This document shows, piece by piece, positions 36,447 through 45,609 of a stretch of DNA of 49,312 bases (its first letter is position 1; the number at the start of each line of letters is the position of its first letter). This stretch comes from CANNDT01 sp945876205 (GTDB lineage: Bacteria > Acidobacteriota > Vicinamibacteria > Vicinamibacterales > UBA2999). Location: NCBI GenBank assembly GCA_947503365.1, contig CANNDT010000027.1:1-49312 (forward strand), written 5' to 3'. The position numbers and the translations under genes were made by a program. The notes below the pieces were generated by a model. It was not told the origin of the DNA, made no database searches, and worked only from the letters and a program-made list of their open reading frames with translations.

Positions 36447-38213
36447 ATGGCTACCAGGCTGAAGGAAGTGGACGTCGTCATCATCGGCCTCGGCTGGACG
36501 GGCGGCATCCTGGCGAAGGAGCTGACCGACGCCGGGATGAAGGTCGTGGCGATCGAGCGCGGCGAGACGCGATCGACCGAGAAGGACTACTCGGTTCCCA
36601 ACGTGCGCGACGAGCTCCGCTACGTGCAGCGTCACGACCTGATGATGAACACCGCGCGCGACACGCTGACGGTGCGGAACAACCGGTCGGAGGAGGCGCT
36701 GCCGATGCGCCGCCTGGGCTCGTTTCTCCCGGGCGAAGTCGTCGGCGGCTCTGGTGTGCACTGGAGCGGCCACACCTGGCGCTGGACCGACATGGAATTC
36801 AAGGTGCGCTCGCTGTACGAGGAGCGCTACGGCAAGACGTTCATCCCCGCCGACATGACGATCCAGGATTGGGGCATCAGCTACGACGAGCTCGAACCCT
36901 ACTATGACAAGTTCGAGCGGACGGCGGCGATCTCCGGCAAGGCCGGCAACATCCGCGGCGAGATCCTGGCTGGCGGCAACCCGTTCGAGTCGCCGCGCTC
37001 ACGCGAGTATCCGCTGCCGCCGCTGACACCGATCCTGGCCAGCCAGATGTTCACCGATGCGGCGAGAAATGCCGGCTACCATCCGTTCCCGCGACCGTCG
37101 GCGAACGCGTCGCGCGCGTATACCAATCCGGACGGGTCGAAGTTCGGCGCCTGCCAGTATTGCGGCTATTGCCAGCGCTTCGGGTGCGAGGCCAACGCCA
37201 AGGGCAGCCCGCACATGACGGTGATCCCGATTGCCATGCGGAGCCCTGACTTCGAGCTGCGCACGCATTCGTGGGTGACCAGGGTCAACAAGGATTCGAC
37301 CGGGAAGAAGGTCACCGGCGTCACCTACACCAACGTGCTCAACGGCGAGGAATTCGAGCAGCCGGCGGCGGTCGTGCTGATGTGCGCGTATGCGATCAAC
37401 AACGTCCACCTGATGCTGCTGTCGGGCATCGGCAAGCCCTACGACCCCGTGTCGCAGACGGGCGTCGTCGGCAAGAACTACTGCTACCAGACAGGCGCGG
37501 CGGCGACGCTCTTCTTCGAAGGGCGGCATTTCAACCCGTTCATGAACGCCGGCGGCTCCAACGCCAGCATCGACGACTTCAACATCAACTGGGCGTTCGA
37601 TCGCGCGCCGCACGGGTTCGTCGGCGGCTACGTCGTCGGTGGCGGCTTCAACACCGTGCTGCCGATCGGCTATCGGCCGGTGCCTGCCGGGACGCCGCAG
37701 TGGGGCAAGGCGTGGAAGGCCGCGACCGCGAAGTGGTACCAGACCGCGATGCAGATCAGCGCGAGCGGCAGCGTGATGGCCAACCGCAACAACTATCTCG
37801 ACCTCGATCCGACCTACAAGAACGCGTTCGGCTTGCCGCTGATGCGCATGACGTTCGACTACAAGGAGAACGAGCACAAGATGGGGCGGCACGCGGCCGA
37901 CTTCATCAACCAGACCGCGAAGTCGATGAATCCCACGACCATGAACCCGGCGACCGCCCGCACCGATCCCTGGACGGTGGTGCCGTACCAGAGCACGCAC
38001 AACACCGGCGGCACCATCATGGGCACCAATCCGCGCACCAGCGCGCTCAACAAGTACCTTCAGAGCTGGGATTGCCACAACCTGTTCGTCGTCGGCGCCA
38101 ACGCGTTTCCGCACAACTCGGCCTACAACCCGACCGGTCCCGTGGGCGCGCTCGCCTATTGGACGGCGGACGCGATCAAGCGGTACGTGAAGAAGCCTGG
38201 TCCACTGGTATAG
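36447..38213 (+). CDS. GMC-family FAD oxidoreductase (large subunit)
   Basis: The 588-residue flavoprotein has the FAD-binding GLGWTGGILAKEL near residue 14, the motif GGSGVHWSGHTWRW, CQYCGYCQRFGCEANAKGS (a cysteine-rich insertion), and the C-terminal GMC end VVGANAFPHNSAYNPTGPVG. It has no leader of its own, so it is probably exported by hitchhiking on the Tat-bearing subunit 3. It oxidises a sugar or alcohol, passing electrons to the following cytochrome c. The exact substrate is unknown. A GAGGA box precedes the ATG. Confidence 0.92.
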   Translation: MATRLKEVDVVIIGLGWTGGILAKELTDAGMKVVAIERGETRSTEKDYSVPNVRDELRYVQRHDLMMNTARDTLTVRNNRSEEALPMRRLGSFLPGEVVGGSGVHWSGHTWRWTDMEFKVRSLYEERYGKTFIPADMTIQDWGISYDELEPYYDKFERTAAISGKAGNIRGEILAGGNPFESPRSREYPLPPLTPILASQMFTDAARNAGYHPFPRPSANASRAYTNPDGSKFGACQYCGYCQRFGCEANAKGSPHMTVIPIAMRSPDFELRTHSWVTRVNKDSTGKKVTGVTYTNVLNGEEFEQPAAVVLMCAYAINNVHLMLLSGIGKPYDPVSQTGVVGKNYCYQTGAAATLFFEGRHFNPFMNAGGSNASIDDFNINWAFDRAPHGFVGGYVVGGGFNTVLPIGYRPVPAGTPQWGKAWKAATAKWYQTAMQISASGSVMANRNNYLDLDPTYKNAFGLPLMRMTFDYKENEHKMGRHAADFINQTAKSMNPTTMNPATARTDPWTVVPYQSTHNTGGTIMGTNPRTSALNKYLQSWDCHNLFVVGANAFPHNSAYNPTGPVGALAYWTADAIKRYVKKPGPLV

Positions 38214-38215
38214 GT

Positions 38216-38596
38216 ATGGGTAGGTCGATCGTGATCACGCTGGTCTGCGCGATTGCCCTTGTCACGGCTGCCGCCGCCGGGCAGGACAACGAGGCCGCCG
38301 CGCGCGGGGAGAAGCGCTTTGAGGAGTGCGCGTCCTGTCATTCGGTCGCCGCCGGCGAACACGGCGTCGGCCCCAGCCTGCACGGCATCATCGGCCGCAG
38401 GGCGGCCTCGATCGAAGACTTCCGCTATTCGCCCGCCATGCGCAAGAGCGACATCACCTGGACGCCGGAGACGCTCAACACCTTCATCGCCGACCCGCAG
38501 ATGCTGGTTCCAGCCAACCGCATGGCCTACGCGGGATTAATCGACCCCGCCGAGCGCGCGGACCTGATCGCCTACCTGCAGCAGGCGACGAAGTAA
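38216..38596 (+). CDS. Exported c-type cytochrome (class I-like)
   Basis: The 126-residue protein begins 2 bases after the flavoprotein stop. A signal peptide (IVITLVCAIALVTAAAAG) precedes the heme motif CASCH. Further on come GPSLHGIIGRRAAS and a methionine region PQMLVPANRMAYAGL that fits the axial ligand. It resembles cytochrome c550/c2-type carriers and should take electrons from the GMC enzyme. It is the last gene of the trio, followed by a hairpin. Confidence 0.92.
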   Translation: MGRSIVITLVCAIALVTAAAAGQDNEAAARGEKRFEECASCHSVAAGEHGVGPSLHGIIGRRAASIEDFRYSPAMRKSDITWTPETLNTFIADPQMLVPANRMAYAGLIDPAERADLIAYLQQATK

Positions 38597-38629
38597 CCTC
38601 GCGAGGCGGTCAGCAGTGAGAGACCGTAG

Positions 38630-38651
38630 GCCGGGTCCTTTTGGACCCGGC
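38630..38651 (+). terminator. Hairpin after the cytochrome c gene
   Basis: A perfect 9-bp stem (GCCGGGTCC/GGACCCGGC) with a TTTT loop lies 33 bases after the stop at 38596. It is a strong hairpin but has no U-run behind it, so it might also be part of the repetitive intergenic DNA that follows. Confidence 0.6.
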
Positions 38652-38685
38652 TGATACCGCGGCGGGCCGGATACTCCGCTCCGGC

Positions 38686-38721
38686 GATGCGGCTCGGAGC
38701 CCGGTCAAACGCATCTCCGGG
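38686..38721. repeat. Dispersed 36-bp intergenic repeat, copy 1
   Basis: This copy agrees at 34 of 36 bases with 44516-44551; the differences are T/G and A/C. The motif GGAGCCCGGTC is shared, followed by the end ACGCATCTCCGGG. The copy lies downstream of the cytochrome c gene. Its left flank, GGATACTCCGC (38669-38679), recurs at 38831. Confidence 0.75.
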
Positions 38722-38830
38722 ACCAAGCCCAGACGCGACATTAAGACAACGAGGGAACAGCGTGGTTCGACTGCTTGCGCGGGCCATGAGACCGGCGACC
38801 CATGCGCGACGTAGATCGAGCGGCGGGGGC

Positions 38831-38897
38831 GGATACTCCGCGTAGCGGTGCGTTCGAGGAGCCCGCTCGGCGTCAGTCTGACAAACGCATCGGAGGG
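38831..38897. repeat. Diverged copy of the intergenic repeat
   Basis: It starts with GGATACTCCGC (38831-38841), identical to 38669-38679, and ends with ACAAACGCATCGGA (38881-38894), close to CAAACGCATCTCCGG of copy 1. The middle is only loosely alike (GAGGAGCCCGCTCGG). Confidence 0.5.
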
Positions 38898-39417
38898 GCC
38901 GAAGTCCTCGTGGGGTGGAGGAGCGGTTCAAAGGGAGCCGCGACGGAGGGGCCCCGCGTGCCGCCGACACATCCTGGGAATCTACTCTGAGTACCTGGCG
39001 AAGGGCATGAGCCCTGCGGAATTGGACCTGGATGTCCACACCGACATCGGCTCGCTGACGTATCGCGGGCTGAAGCTGTCCGCACGGAATCGCAACGTCG
39101 CCGGCATCTCGCTGAACGGCAACTACCGGCGATGTCGTTGACCCAGAGTTTATGCGCCAGCACTGTACGACTCGAACTCCGTCAAGGGAAGAGACGGCGC
39201 TGGCACTAAGTCGATTTTGCTAAAGTATTCGAGAATTTGAGGAAGCGGGTAGAAGACTCCCGCCGCCTCCACCATCCCGCACTCGCGATACTCGCTCGGT
39301 CGGTGTGTCGGCGCCGCGGTGTTCGTCTTTCGGCCGTCGGCACTATCGCGCCTCGGCCTTCGGGGGCAACTCCCCGCGCGTTTCGATTTCGAGTCCCTCG
39401 CCAGGCTCAGGCTGGTA

Positions 39418-40641
39418 TCACATCGCGAAAATAACGAGTACCGAAAATCGGTTCGTCTTGGCACGGGCCGGCGGCACTTTGGTCTGCGTGGTGTAGTCGA
39501 GGGAGACATTCACGTTCCCGCGCACGTAGGCCAGGAGCGCCAGCGCCAGCGAGTCGGTCGAGGCGGCCCCGGAGTTGGACTCGACGGATTCATAGCGGAC
39601 GACCGGCACGACCGGCATCTTCGTCGGCGTGACATACAACGCCTGCACGTACCACGCATCGTTCTTCTGCCCGACGAGGGTGGCCGCTGCCTCCTCATCC
39701 GCTCGGTACCAGACGGCGTTGGCCGTGAACGGCCCTCGGTCGATCTGCACGTCGGCGCCGGCCCGCGAATACTCTTGCGTCCGCAGCGGCGTGGTCAACT
39801 CCTTGTCACCGGTCAGCGAGAACCCGCCGATACTGATCCCGACGGGCAGATCGTACGCCGCGCGAACCAGATAGTCCTTCTTGTCCGCACCGATTGTGTC
39901 CCCGGCGCCCGTGCCCACGCTGGCACTGTAGAACAAGCCGCCCGCCCGCCCGTAGAACGAGCCGAACTGCGTCGAGTCTCGGAAGCGGTACCCCGATTGG
40001 TAGCCGGCGCTATTCGGAGAAGGACGATCCTGCGTCAGGCGCCGGCTCGCAAACGTGTTGTACGGGTCGGCGAACGTCAGGGGGCCAAAGCCTCCCACGA
40101 TGTTGGCCTGCGTACGGGGGTGCCACCCGCCCACGAGGTCCGCCAGCTCCGTCGCCCATCCCGCGTCGTCCGCCGCTTCGAAGTTTACGTAGTACGAGAT
40201 GTTCCCGGCGGTTCCGTCGCTGATCTGAACCTCGACTTCGTGCACCACCTGCATGTCAAAGCGTGAGTCGGTGTTCCGCTTCACAAACGGCCGGCCCTGC
40301 ACCCGAAACGACATCGGCAGGTTTAGAGCGAGCGCCAGACGCTCTTCGATCGTGGTCTCACCAGGCTCAGGCGCCGCAGGGTCGGGCTTGCGATCGAAGC
40401 GATACCCGTTCTCCTTGAACGTGCGGCCGAACTGGTTCAACAGAGGCCACGCGGAATGGCACAAACTGCACGCGACTTGATGTTTCCGTGCATAGGCGGG
40501 AAGAGCTTCGGCGGTTGAACTGCCTCCCAGGACCCCGATCAACGCGAGAATGATCAAACCTACCAACCCGAGGGTCCCCTCGTAATACCCAGCCCGGATG
40601 CGCTTAGCAGAAGTCGAATGAGTCGCGATCAGCATCTGCAT
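39418..40641 (-). CDS. Cytochrome-porin fusion (Cyc2-like): heme motif plus outer-membrane barrel
   Basis: ATG 40641 follows a GGGGAGA box. The 407-residue protein has a membrane-spanning or signal segment (about 25-46), then the heme motif CSLCH (Cys58, Cys61, His62) directly before SAWPLLNQFGRTFKENGYRF. The remaining roughly 320 residues are alternating amphipathic strands (GFSLTGDKELTT, ADVQIDRGPFTANAVWYRA, NVNVSLDYTTQTK) and the chain ends RFSVLVIFAM, with an aromatic near the end as in outer-membrane barrels. One heme domain with a barrel is the layout of Cyc2, which moves electrons across the outer membrane from extracellular iron. Identity as Cyc2 is inference. Confidence 0.75.
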   Translation of the reverse strand: MQMLIATHSTSAKRIRAGYYEGTLGLVGLIILALIGVLGGSSTAEALPAYARKHQVACSLCHSAWPLLNQFGRTFKENGYRFDRKPDPAAPEPGETTIEERLALALNLPMSFRVQGRPFVKRNTDSRFDMQVVHEVEVQISDGTAGNISYYVNFEAADDAGWATELADLVGGWHPRTQANIVGGFGPLTFADPYNTFASRRLTQDRPSPNSAGYQSGYRFRDSTQFGSFYGRAGGLFYSASVGTGAGDTIGADKKDYLVRAAYDLPVGISIGGFSLTGDKELTTPLRTQEYSRAGADVQIDRGPFTANAVWYRADEEAAATLVGQKNDAWYVQALYVTPTKMPVVPVVRYESVESNSGAASTDSLALALLAYVRGNVNVSLDYTTQTKVPPARAKTNRFSVLVIFAM

Positions 40642-41032
40642 GTGAAATCTCCCCTAATAAGGGTTCGAGAAGCACCGCTTTTGCAACCGCCGTGCCCAAG
40701 CCGAATACGCCGACAACCATCCAGATCGCACGTCGAACGCGCGTGGTCAAGCGCCCACCGGGGAAATTCCGCTGGTCGCACGAAGTTTCCATCAGTTGCA
40801 GGAGACAACTCTCCGGAGGGATCCTGGGAGCTCGTGAGGCGCGCCTTCAGAAGCAACTTCCGCCGCCTTAACCGCCCTTCGCTACGCGACCTTCCGAGAG
40901 CGGGATGGCTTGACAAAGCACCCGCACTCCTCATATTCCAGGCGCAGCTCCAAGCCTTGTCTCGACGCGGTACAGCGCCGCCCGCAGGGGGCGGCCACTC
41001 GCGCCACGCACTCGGAACGCCGTTGTACGGCG
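40642..41032. other. Intergenic stretch between two minus-strand genes
   Basis: No supported gene. A short minus-strand frame (40604-40792) with one hydrophobic segment overlaps the barrel gene start and has no homology cue. The stretch should hold the promoter of the cytochrome-porin gene near 40650-40700. Confidence 0.5.
40977..40995 (-). terminator. Hairpin downstream of the FN3-like secreted protein gene
   Basis: GCCGCCC and GGGCGGC pair over 7 bases with a 5-base loop, about 40 bases past the stop at 41033 on the minus strand. No U-run follows. Confidence 0.45.
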
Positions 41033-42571
41033 CTACGGGTTGACGAGCACCGCCATGCCGATGAACGGTGCGAGCCCGGTGCCGGGCGTCGACATGTTGG
41101 CGTACATGATCTGGAGCGAGGGGCTGCCGGTCGGCATGAATATCATGTAGTCGTCGAGCGCGCTCTCGCTCGTCACGTTCAGCAGGGATCCATCCGGCCA
41201 GAGGACGTGCACGTCGCGCGCCTGCGCAACTGTTTCCCAGTCCTCGAAATCCACGGCGGCGGGGTCGCCCGACACGCCGCCATCCGCATAGACCACCTGT
41301 AATGGCTTGATGTCGGTCAGGGGGTTCGACATCGCGCCGCGCCCGACCGCGTTGTGCGAAAAGTACATCTTGTAGCGGGTGCCGCCCACGTGCACGGGCA
41401 TCGGGGCCTGCATTTCGGCCAGGAACTTCGGGCAGCCGGCGGCGTCGGCCTGCACGACCCAGCGGGCTCCGTCCCACACGGCGTGCGCGACGTTGAAGAA
41501 TGCTGCGCTCGAGCACGGCGGCTCGAACTCGGCCGTGATCACCATGAAGGTGCCCGGCGCGCCGTTCCATCGCCAGTCGGTCCGCGTCGGGTAGCCGATC
41601 TTGAACTGCCGGGCGTGGCCCAACCCCTGGGTGCCGGCGAGGGCATCACCCTGGACGCCGACGACGACCGTCGGCGCGCAGCCGCCGCCAGCCGAGTAGT
41701 CCTCCAGCGTGTTGCAGATGGTCTTGGCCCCGGCGTTGAAGTCGCGGCCGACGTACCCGTCGCGGCTGTCGAGGTACATCACGCGCGTGCGGCGGTCGGT
41801 GCCCATCGACTCGAAGAACAGCCGCACGCCGCCGCCCATCGAGGCGTCCAGGGGAATCGGCTGGGTGGTCGTCACGCTGGCGGCAACGGTGTCTCCCACG
41901 CAGGGCGCGGCTCCACCAGGGCCGCCGACCGAGCACAATTGCACCAGTCCGAACCCCGAGACCGGCCGGTACGACGAGAGTGACGATGCCGAATCGAGGG
42001 TGCCGCTCGACATCTCTCCGATCTTGATGCCCTTCTCCGTTCCGCCGAGCGGGTTGTAGTACAGCTGCACCTTTCCGCTCAGTCCACCGCCCCACGAGCC
42101 GTACGGCAGGCCGAACCCATAGGTGTTTCCGTCCGACACGATCTTCGTCGCGGTGCCGTAGGAGTTGCCCGTGCCCTGCACCTGCCAGTACTCCGCTTCG
42201 GTCTGGCCGCTGGCCGGCGCGTCGGCGTCGAGGCTGGTGGTGCACCCCTCGTCCAGGCAGGCTTTCAGCGTGGCGGTGTGCGGCGTCGAGGACTTCAGCC
42301 CCGACACGGTGACCCGCGTGCTGGTGACGTCAAGCGCCGACGCGACTCCGGTCACGCCGTCCGTCAGCGTGAGGACGTAGTGATGGGCGGTGTCGGCAGG
42401 CGCCGTCCAGCTGACCGCAAGCTGCGACGATGAACGGTACGCGGTGCTGCCGGCCCGTCCCCCGTCAACGGAGGCCACCGTCAGGCCAGCCGCCCACGTT
42501 TGAGCGGCGGCGAGCTGGGTGGATGCCAATAACAGGGCAACCGAGAGCCAGGAGCTACGCAACAGACGCAC
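41033..42571 (-). CDS. Secreted protein with N-terminal FN3-like domain, function unknown
   Basis: GTG 42571 was preferred because GGAGG lies just before it; the frame extends to 42610. A signal peptide (SSWLSVALLLASTQLAAAQ) is followed by an FN3-like domain (LAVSWTAPADTAHHYVLTL, VTVSGLKSSTPHTATLKAC). The rest (about 380 residues) is Gly/Ser-rich, with WDGARWVVQAD, MYFSHNAVGRG and LWPDGSLLNVTSE, and resembles no family I can name. Paired cysteines (LKACLDEGC, NTLEDYSAGGGC) suggest disulfides outside the cell. Likely an extracellular or surface protein of about 512 residues. Confidence 0.7.
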   Translation of the reverse strand: MRLLRSSWLSVALLLASTQLAAAQTWAAGLTVASVDGGRAGSTAYRSSSQLAVSWTAPADTAHHYVLTLTDGVTGVASALDVTSTRVTVSGLKSSTPHTATLKACLDEGCTTSLDADAPASGQTEAEYWQVQGTGNSYGTATKIVSDGNTYGFGLPYGSWGGGLSGKVQLYYNPLGGTEKGIKIGEMSSGTLDSASSLSSYRPVSGFGLVQLCSVGGPGGAAPCVGDTVAASVTTTQPIPLDASMGGGVRLFFESMGTDRRTRVMYLDSRDGYVGRDFNAGAKTICNTLEDYSAGGGCAPTVVVGVQGDALAGTQGLGHARQFKIGYPTRTDWRWNGAPGTFMVITAEFEPPCSSAAFFNVAHAVWDGARWVVQADAAGCPKFLAEMQAPMPVHVGGTRYKMYFSHNAVGRGAMSNPLTDIKPLQVVYADGGVSGDPAAVDFEDWETVAQARDVHVLWPDGSLLNVTSESALDDYMIFMPTGSPSLQIMYANMSTPGTGLAPFIGMAVLVNP

Positions 42572-42657
42572 GAATCCTCCGCAGTGTTGTGACCGGCGTG
42601 AACCATCCACATCCCACTATCGGCCGTCGACTCGCTCCAATGTAGCGAGCGGCCGCG

Positions 42658-44445
42658 TCACGTGATGTGTTCGGCGTGCGCGCGGTGTCCCGCGATGTAG
42701 CCCTGGCACAGGCAACGGGCGAGGCCGTGCATGGAAAAGCCGCCCGCGGATTCTCCGCCGCAATACAGGCTCGGGATCACCTGGCCGTTCATGTCCATGA
42801 CCTGGCAGTTGGCGTTGATGCGCAGGCCGGCACGCGTGTCGTGAATGACAGGGGTGGCCCAGGCGGCGTAGAAGGGCGCCTTCGCAATCCTGTACTTCGG
42901 CGCCGGCTTTTCGAAGTCCGTGTCCTTGCCGGCATCGACGAAGGAGTTGTAGCGCGCGACCGTCTCGCGCAGGGTTGCCGGAGGCATCGGCACGCGTTGA
43001 TGTTTCATCTGGATCTTGCTCGCCAACGCGTCGATCGAATCGGCGGAGAAGAAGAACCCGGCGCCGGTGTCGACGTTCGGTGGCTTCGGATCCCACTTCT
43101 CGCGCTGCGCCGCGTCGGCGTCGAAGATCGCCCAGATCGGTCCGCCGCCGTTCTTGCCGTCGCCGATGCCGGCGAGCGCGGCATTGATGAAATTGTTGGG
43201 GTTGTAGGCGACGTTCTTCGCGTTGCGATAGCTCGCCGGATCGTAGGGCTTGATCTGGTTGTACTGGTTGCCGGTGAAATCGTCACCGGTCTCGTCATAG
43301 AAGCGCTTGCCGAGCATGTTGACCATGATGACGTTCTGCCAGTCACGCACCCGCAAGCCCGAGGCGCGGGCTTCGTCGAACACGGGGCTACCCGGCATCC
43401 ACGTCAGATTCACATAGCCGTACTGGCAGCCGATCTTCCCGGGTTTGGTCAGACCAGAACCGGTCTCGCTGGAAAAGTTCGCCAGGCCCCAGAGCGAGGC
43501 GCCGATCGCCATGCTCGCGAGCTCTCCGCTCGCGTCCTGATTGGACCAGGGCATGCCGGCGAGACCGCAATACTCTTCCGTCAGACGCGGATCGAACATG
43601 CGGCGGAAGTGAACATTCCCGGACACACCGCCGGTGGCCACGATCACCGCCTTGCGGGCGCGGATGTTCAGCGTCCGGCCATTGTTGCTGACGGCGATGC
43701 CGAGCACGCGGCCTGACTGCGGATGTTCACGGTAGATGGCGGTCATCCTGTGTTCGAGCAGAATCTGGACGCCGGCCTTGCGCGCCGCCGCCTCGAGCGG
43801 ACGCATCAACCCGTTGCCGTTGGACGCGGTTGCACGGTCCGCGGCAGCGACCGGCTGCCCCGTCTGCACCTGCGGCCAATCGAGCACCGCAACATGCATC
43901 TGGCGGGGCACCGAATTACCATGTGCGCTGCCCGCTCGGCCATCGGGCGTGTCGTTGACGAACTTGACGCCACGCCCGACCAGGAACTCAAAGGTGTGAG
44001 CGCAATTGTCAGCAAAGGCGCGAATGATCTCGTGATCGTTGTAACGGTAGTCCGGCGCCCCGTTGGGCTGGACTACCGACCAATCGGTCAAGTCGCGGAA
44101 GACCAGGTCCGGGCTATCGGCGATGCCGGCCTTCTTCTGAACCGACGTGCCTCCGCCCAGGGGAATATTCGCGCCGCTGCAGATCGCGTGGCCGCCGATG
44201 TCCTTGCTGGCTTCGACGATGATCACCGACGAGCCGGCTTCCCGGGCGGTGATGGCGGCGGGCATTCCAGTCGCGCCCGATCCGATCACCACAACGTCGG
44301 TTTCGCGATCCCACCGCGTGGGCGGCGTCGCGGCCTGCGCCGATGCGTCGGATGACAAGGAGAGGCCGCCCGCGGCGGCCGCGGCGCCCGTAAGCCCCGC
44401 CTGCTTGAGCAAATCACGACGAGAAACTTTGCCCTTCGTGGCCAT
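42658..44445 (-). CDS. Tat-exported FAD-dependent oxidoreductase (fumarate-reductase-like flavoprotein)
   Basis: ATG 44445 follows GGAGG and starts a Tat leader (VSRRDLLKQAGLTGAAAAAG). The 595-residue protein has the FAD motif VVIGSGATGMPAAITAREAG near residue 52, then GGHAICSGANIPLGGG, the conserved VIVATGGVSGN, and the C-terminal LYCGGESAGGFSMHG. This is the FAD_binding_2 family, including 3-ketosteroid dehydrogenases and flavocytochrome c reductases. The electron donor and substrate are unknown. The promoter-like TATAAT at 44476 lies upstream. Confidence 0.9.
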   Translation of the reverse strand: MATKGKVSRRDLLKQAGLTGAAAAAGGLSLSSDASAQAATPPTRWDRETDVVVIGSGATGMPAAITAREAGSSVIIVEASKDIGGHAICSGANIPLGGGTSVQKKAGIADSPDLVFRDLTDWSVVQPNGAPDYRYNDHEIIRAFADNCAHTFEFLVGRGVKFVNDTPDGRAGSAHGNSVPRQMHVAVLDWPQVQTGQPVAAADRATASNGNGLMRPLEAAARKAGVQILLEHRMTAIYREHPQSGRVLGIAVSNNGRTLNIRARKAVIVATGGVSGNVHFRRMFDPRLTEEYCGLAGMPWSNQDASGELASMAIGASLWGLANFSSETGSGLTKPGKIGCQYGYVNLTWMPGSPVFDEARASGLRVRDWQNVIMVNMLGKRFYDETGDDFTGNQYNQIKPYDPASYRNAKNVAYNPNNFINAALAGIGDGKNGGGPIWAIFDADAAQREKWDPKPPNVDTGAGFFFSADSIDALASKIQMKHQRVPMPPATLRETVARYNSFVDAGKDTDFEKPAPKYRIAKAPFYAAWATPVIHDTRAGLRINANCQVMDMNGQVIPSLYCGGESAGGFSMHGLARCLCQGYIAGHRAHAEHIT

Positions 44446-44475
44446 CGCCGTCCTCCGAAATACTGAGAGGGGCCG

Positions 44476-44481
44476 ATTATA
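44476..44481 (-). promoter_or_regulatory. Consensus -10 box (TATAAT) of the FAD oxidoreductase gene
   Basis: Read on the minus strand, TATAAT lies about 30 bases before ATG 44445, with GGAGG between. No -35 hexamer is convincing. Confidence 0.5.
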
Positions 44482-44515
44482 GCGGTTGAACGCAGGGGCC
44501 GGGTCCAGTCGCAGC

Positions 44516-44551
44516 GATGCGGCGCGGAGCCCGGTCACACGCATCTCCGGG
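44516..44551. repeat. Dispersed 36-bp intergenic repeat, copy 2
   Basis: Matches 38686-38721 at 34/36 bases. It sits between the FAD oxidoreductase gene (start 44445) and the nuclease gene (stop 44554), ending only a few bases before the latter. Confidence 0.75.
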
Positions 44552-44553
44552 GA

Positions 44554-45609
44554 TTATCCCGGCGGCACGTGGGTTGGCCGAGGCAAGAAATCTCGCAGCC
44601 GTGTGTGTTCTATCAATCGATCGAGAGTGGCAAGCGTGAACACCTTGCCACGGGTCGCGAGCAGGATCTTGCGCATGTCTTCGCGCCGCACACGAAAACC
44701 TCGACCATCCACGCACGCGATGACCTCGAATGTTGCCTGACCCGCGCGCTCGCGGTTGTCCCGCATGGTCGCAAGATTCAGAACGCGGCTGACCTTATCG
44801 CGCGCCGTGCCGTCGTCGCCGGTGATCTTGGCCTCGATGATGGCCGCTGGTGCAATCTCGGTTGGGACGAAGAAGTCCGGTGCCTGCTCGAAGCCAGGCA
44901 CGCGTTCGGCTCGCTTGGTCTTACGAAACGTGATTCGAGCCCCAGCCAGCCTGTCCTCGATGGCACTTTCCATGACGTCACCGACCAACTCAGACACAGC
45001 ATCTCGATGGCTCGCGAACGGCCTGCCCAGATAACGCTCATAGAGCAGCGCAGCATACGGAATGTGCTGGCTTGCGGCGTGCCGAAGCGAGGTCAGCCCT
45101 TCCGCGGTGTCGATTTTGTTGAGACGATGCAGCGTGGCAACTGCCACGGATGGCGCGCCCTTTGTGACATGTTCGACGGCCACTGCTACCAGCGCCTCGA
45201 TCCGGCGGCGTGACAAGGCAGACAAATCTCGCGAGAAGTAATTCGCTTTAATGCGGCAAGTCGCGTCCAACTGCCTGGCGACATTTTGCGGGACATCGAC
45301 GTCTCGTTCGGCCTTGGCCAGATCGGCCCACTCCGGTGGCGAGACGCCGAGTATGGTGCGGACGACCACGAAGACGAGCGCATTGCGCTCGAGTGCTTTC
45401 CAAACCGTACCGTCGTTGACACGCGCAAAGGCATCTGTCTCTTGCTTCAGTGCTTCGTACGCGTCCTGAAAGCTCCAGAACTCGATGAAATTCTGGCCGC
45501 GGGGCATTATCAGGAACTGTGACTGGATGTCGGCAAACGTCACATCGACCATCTCGTCGATGTGAGACGCGAGATAGTCGCCGCCAACCTCAAACGGATG
45601 CTGCGGCAA
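44554..45609 (-). CDS. Probable restriction endonuclease (PD-(D/E)XK type), partner of the methyltransferase
   Basis: The 351-residue protein overlaps the methyltransferase end by 20 bases, so the two are co-translated. Residues 245-261 read APDFFVP..., then IIEAK, giving Asp245, Glu259 and Lys261 in the spacing of a PD-(D/E)XK nuclease; acidic residues at 214-218 (MESAIED) may complete it. The strand FEVIACVDGRGF follows. No match to a named restriction enzyme is recognised. The protein is most likely the restriction half of a type II-like system. Its GC is lower than that of neighbours. Confidence 0.72.
   Translation of the reverse strand: MPQHPFEVGGDYLASHIDEMVDVTFADIQSQFLIMPRGQNFIEFWSFQDAYEALKQETDAFARVNDGTVWKALERNALVFVVVRTILGVSPPEWADLAKAERDVDVPQNVARQLDATCRIKANYFSRDLSALSRRRIEALVAVAVEHVTKGAPSVAVATLHRLNKIDTAEGLTSLRHAASQHIPYAALLYERYLGRPFASHRDAVSELVGDVMESAIEDRLAGARITFRKTKRAERVPGFEQAPDFFVPTEIAPAAIIEAKITGDDGTARDKVSRVLNLATMRDNRERAGQATFEVIACVDGRGFRVRREDMRKILLATRGKVFTLATLDRLIEHTRLRDFLPRPTHVPPG

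Larger units (their letters stand above)
38652..39417. other. Long intergenic stretch with repeats, no supported gene
   Basis: No frame shows a recognisable protein. A plus-strand frame (about 38990-39141) reads plausibly protein-like (LAKGMSPAELDLDVHTDIGS) and may be a gene remnant, but nothing identifies it. The stretch holds one good and one diverged copy of the intergenic repeat, and an AT-richer patch near 39190-39240. Confidence 0.5.

Noticed and set aside
38848..39141. 97-residue plus-strand frame
   Set aside because: Runs through the repeat copy; only the last part looks protein-like and it matches nothing I know.
40604..40792. 62-residue minus-strand frame with one hydrophobic segment
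   Set aside because: Overlaps the cytochrome-porin gene start, no ribosome-binding site or homology seen.
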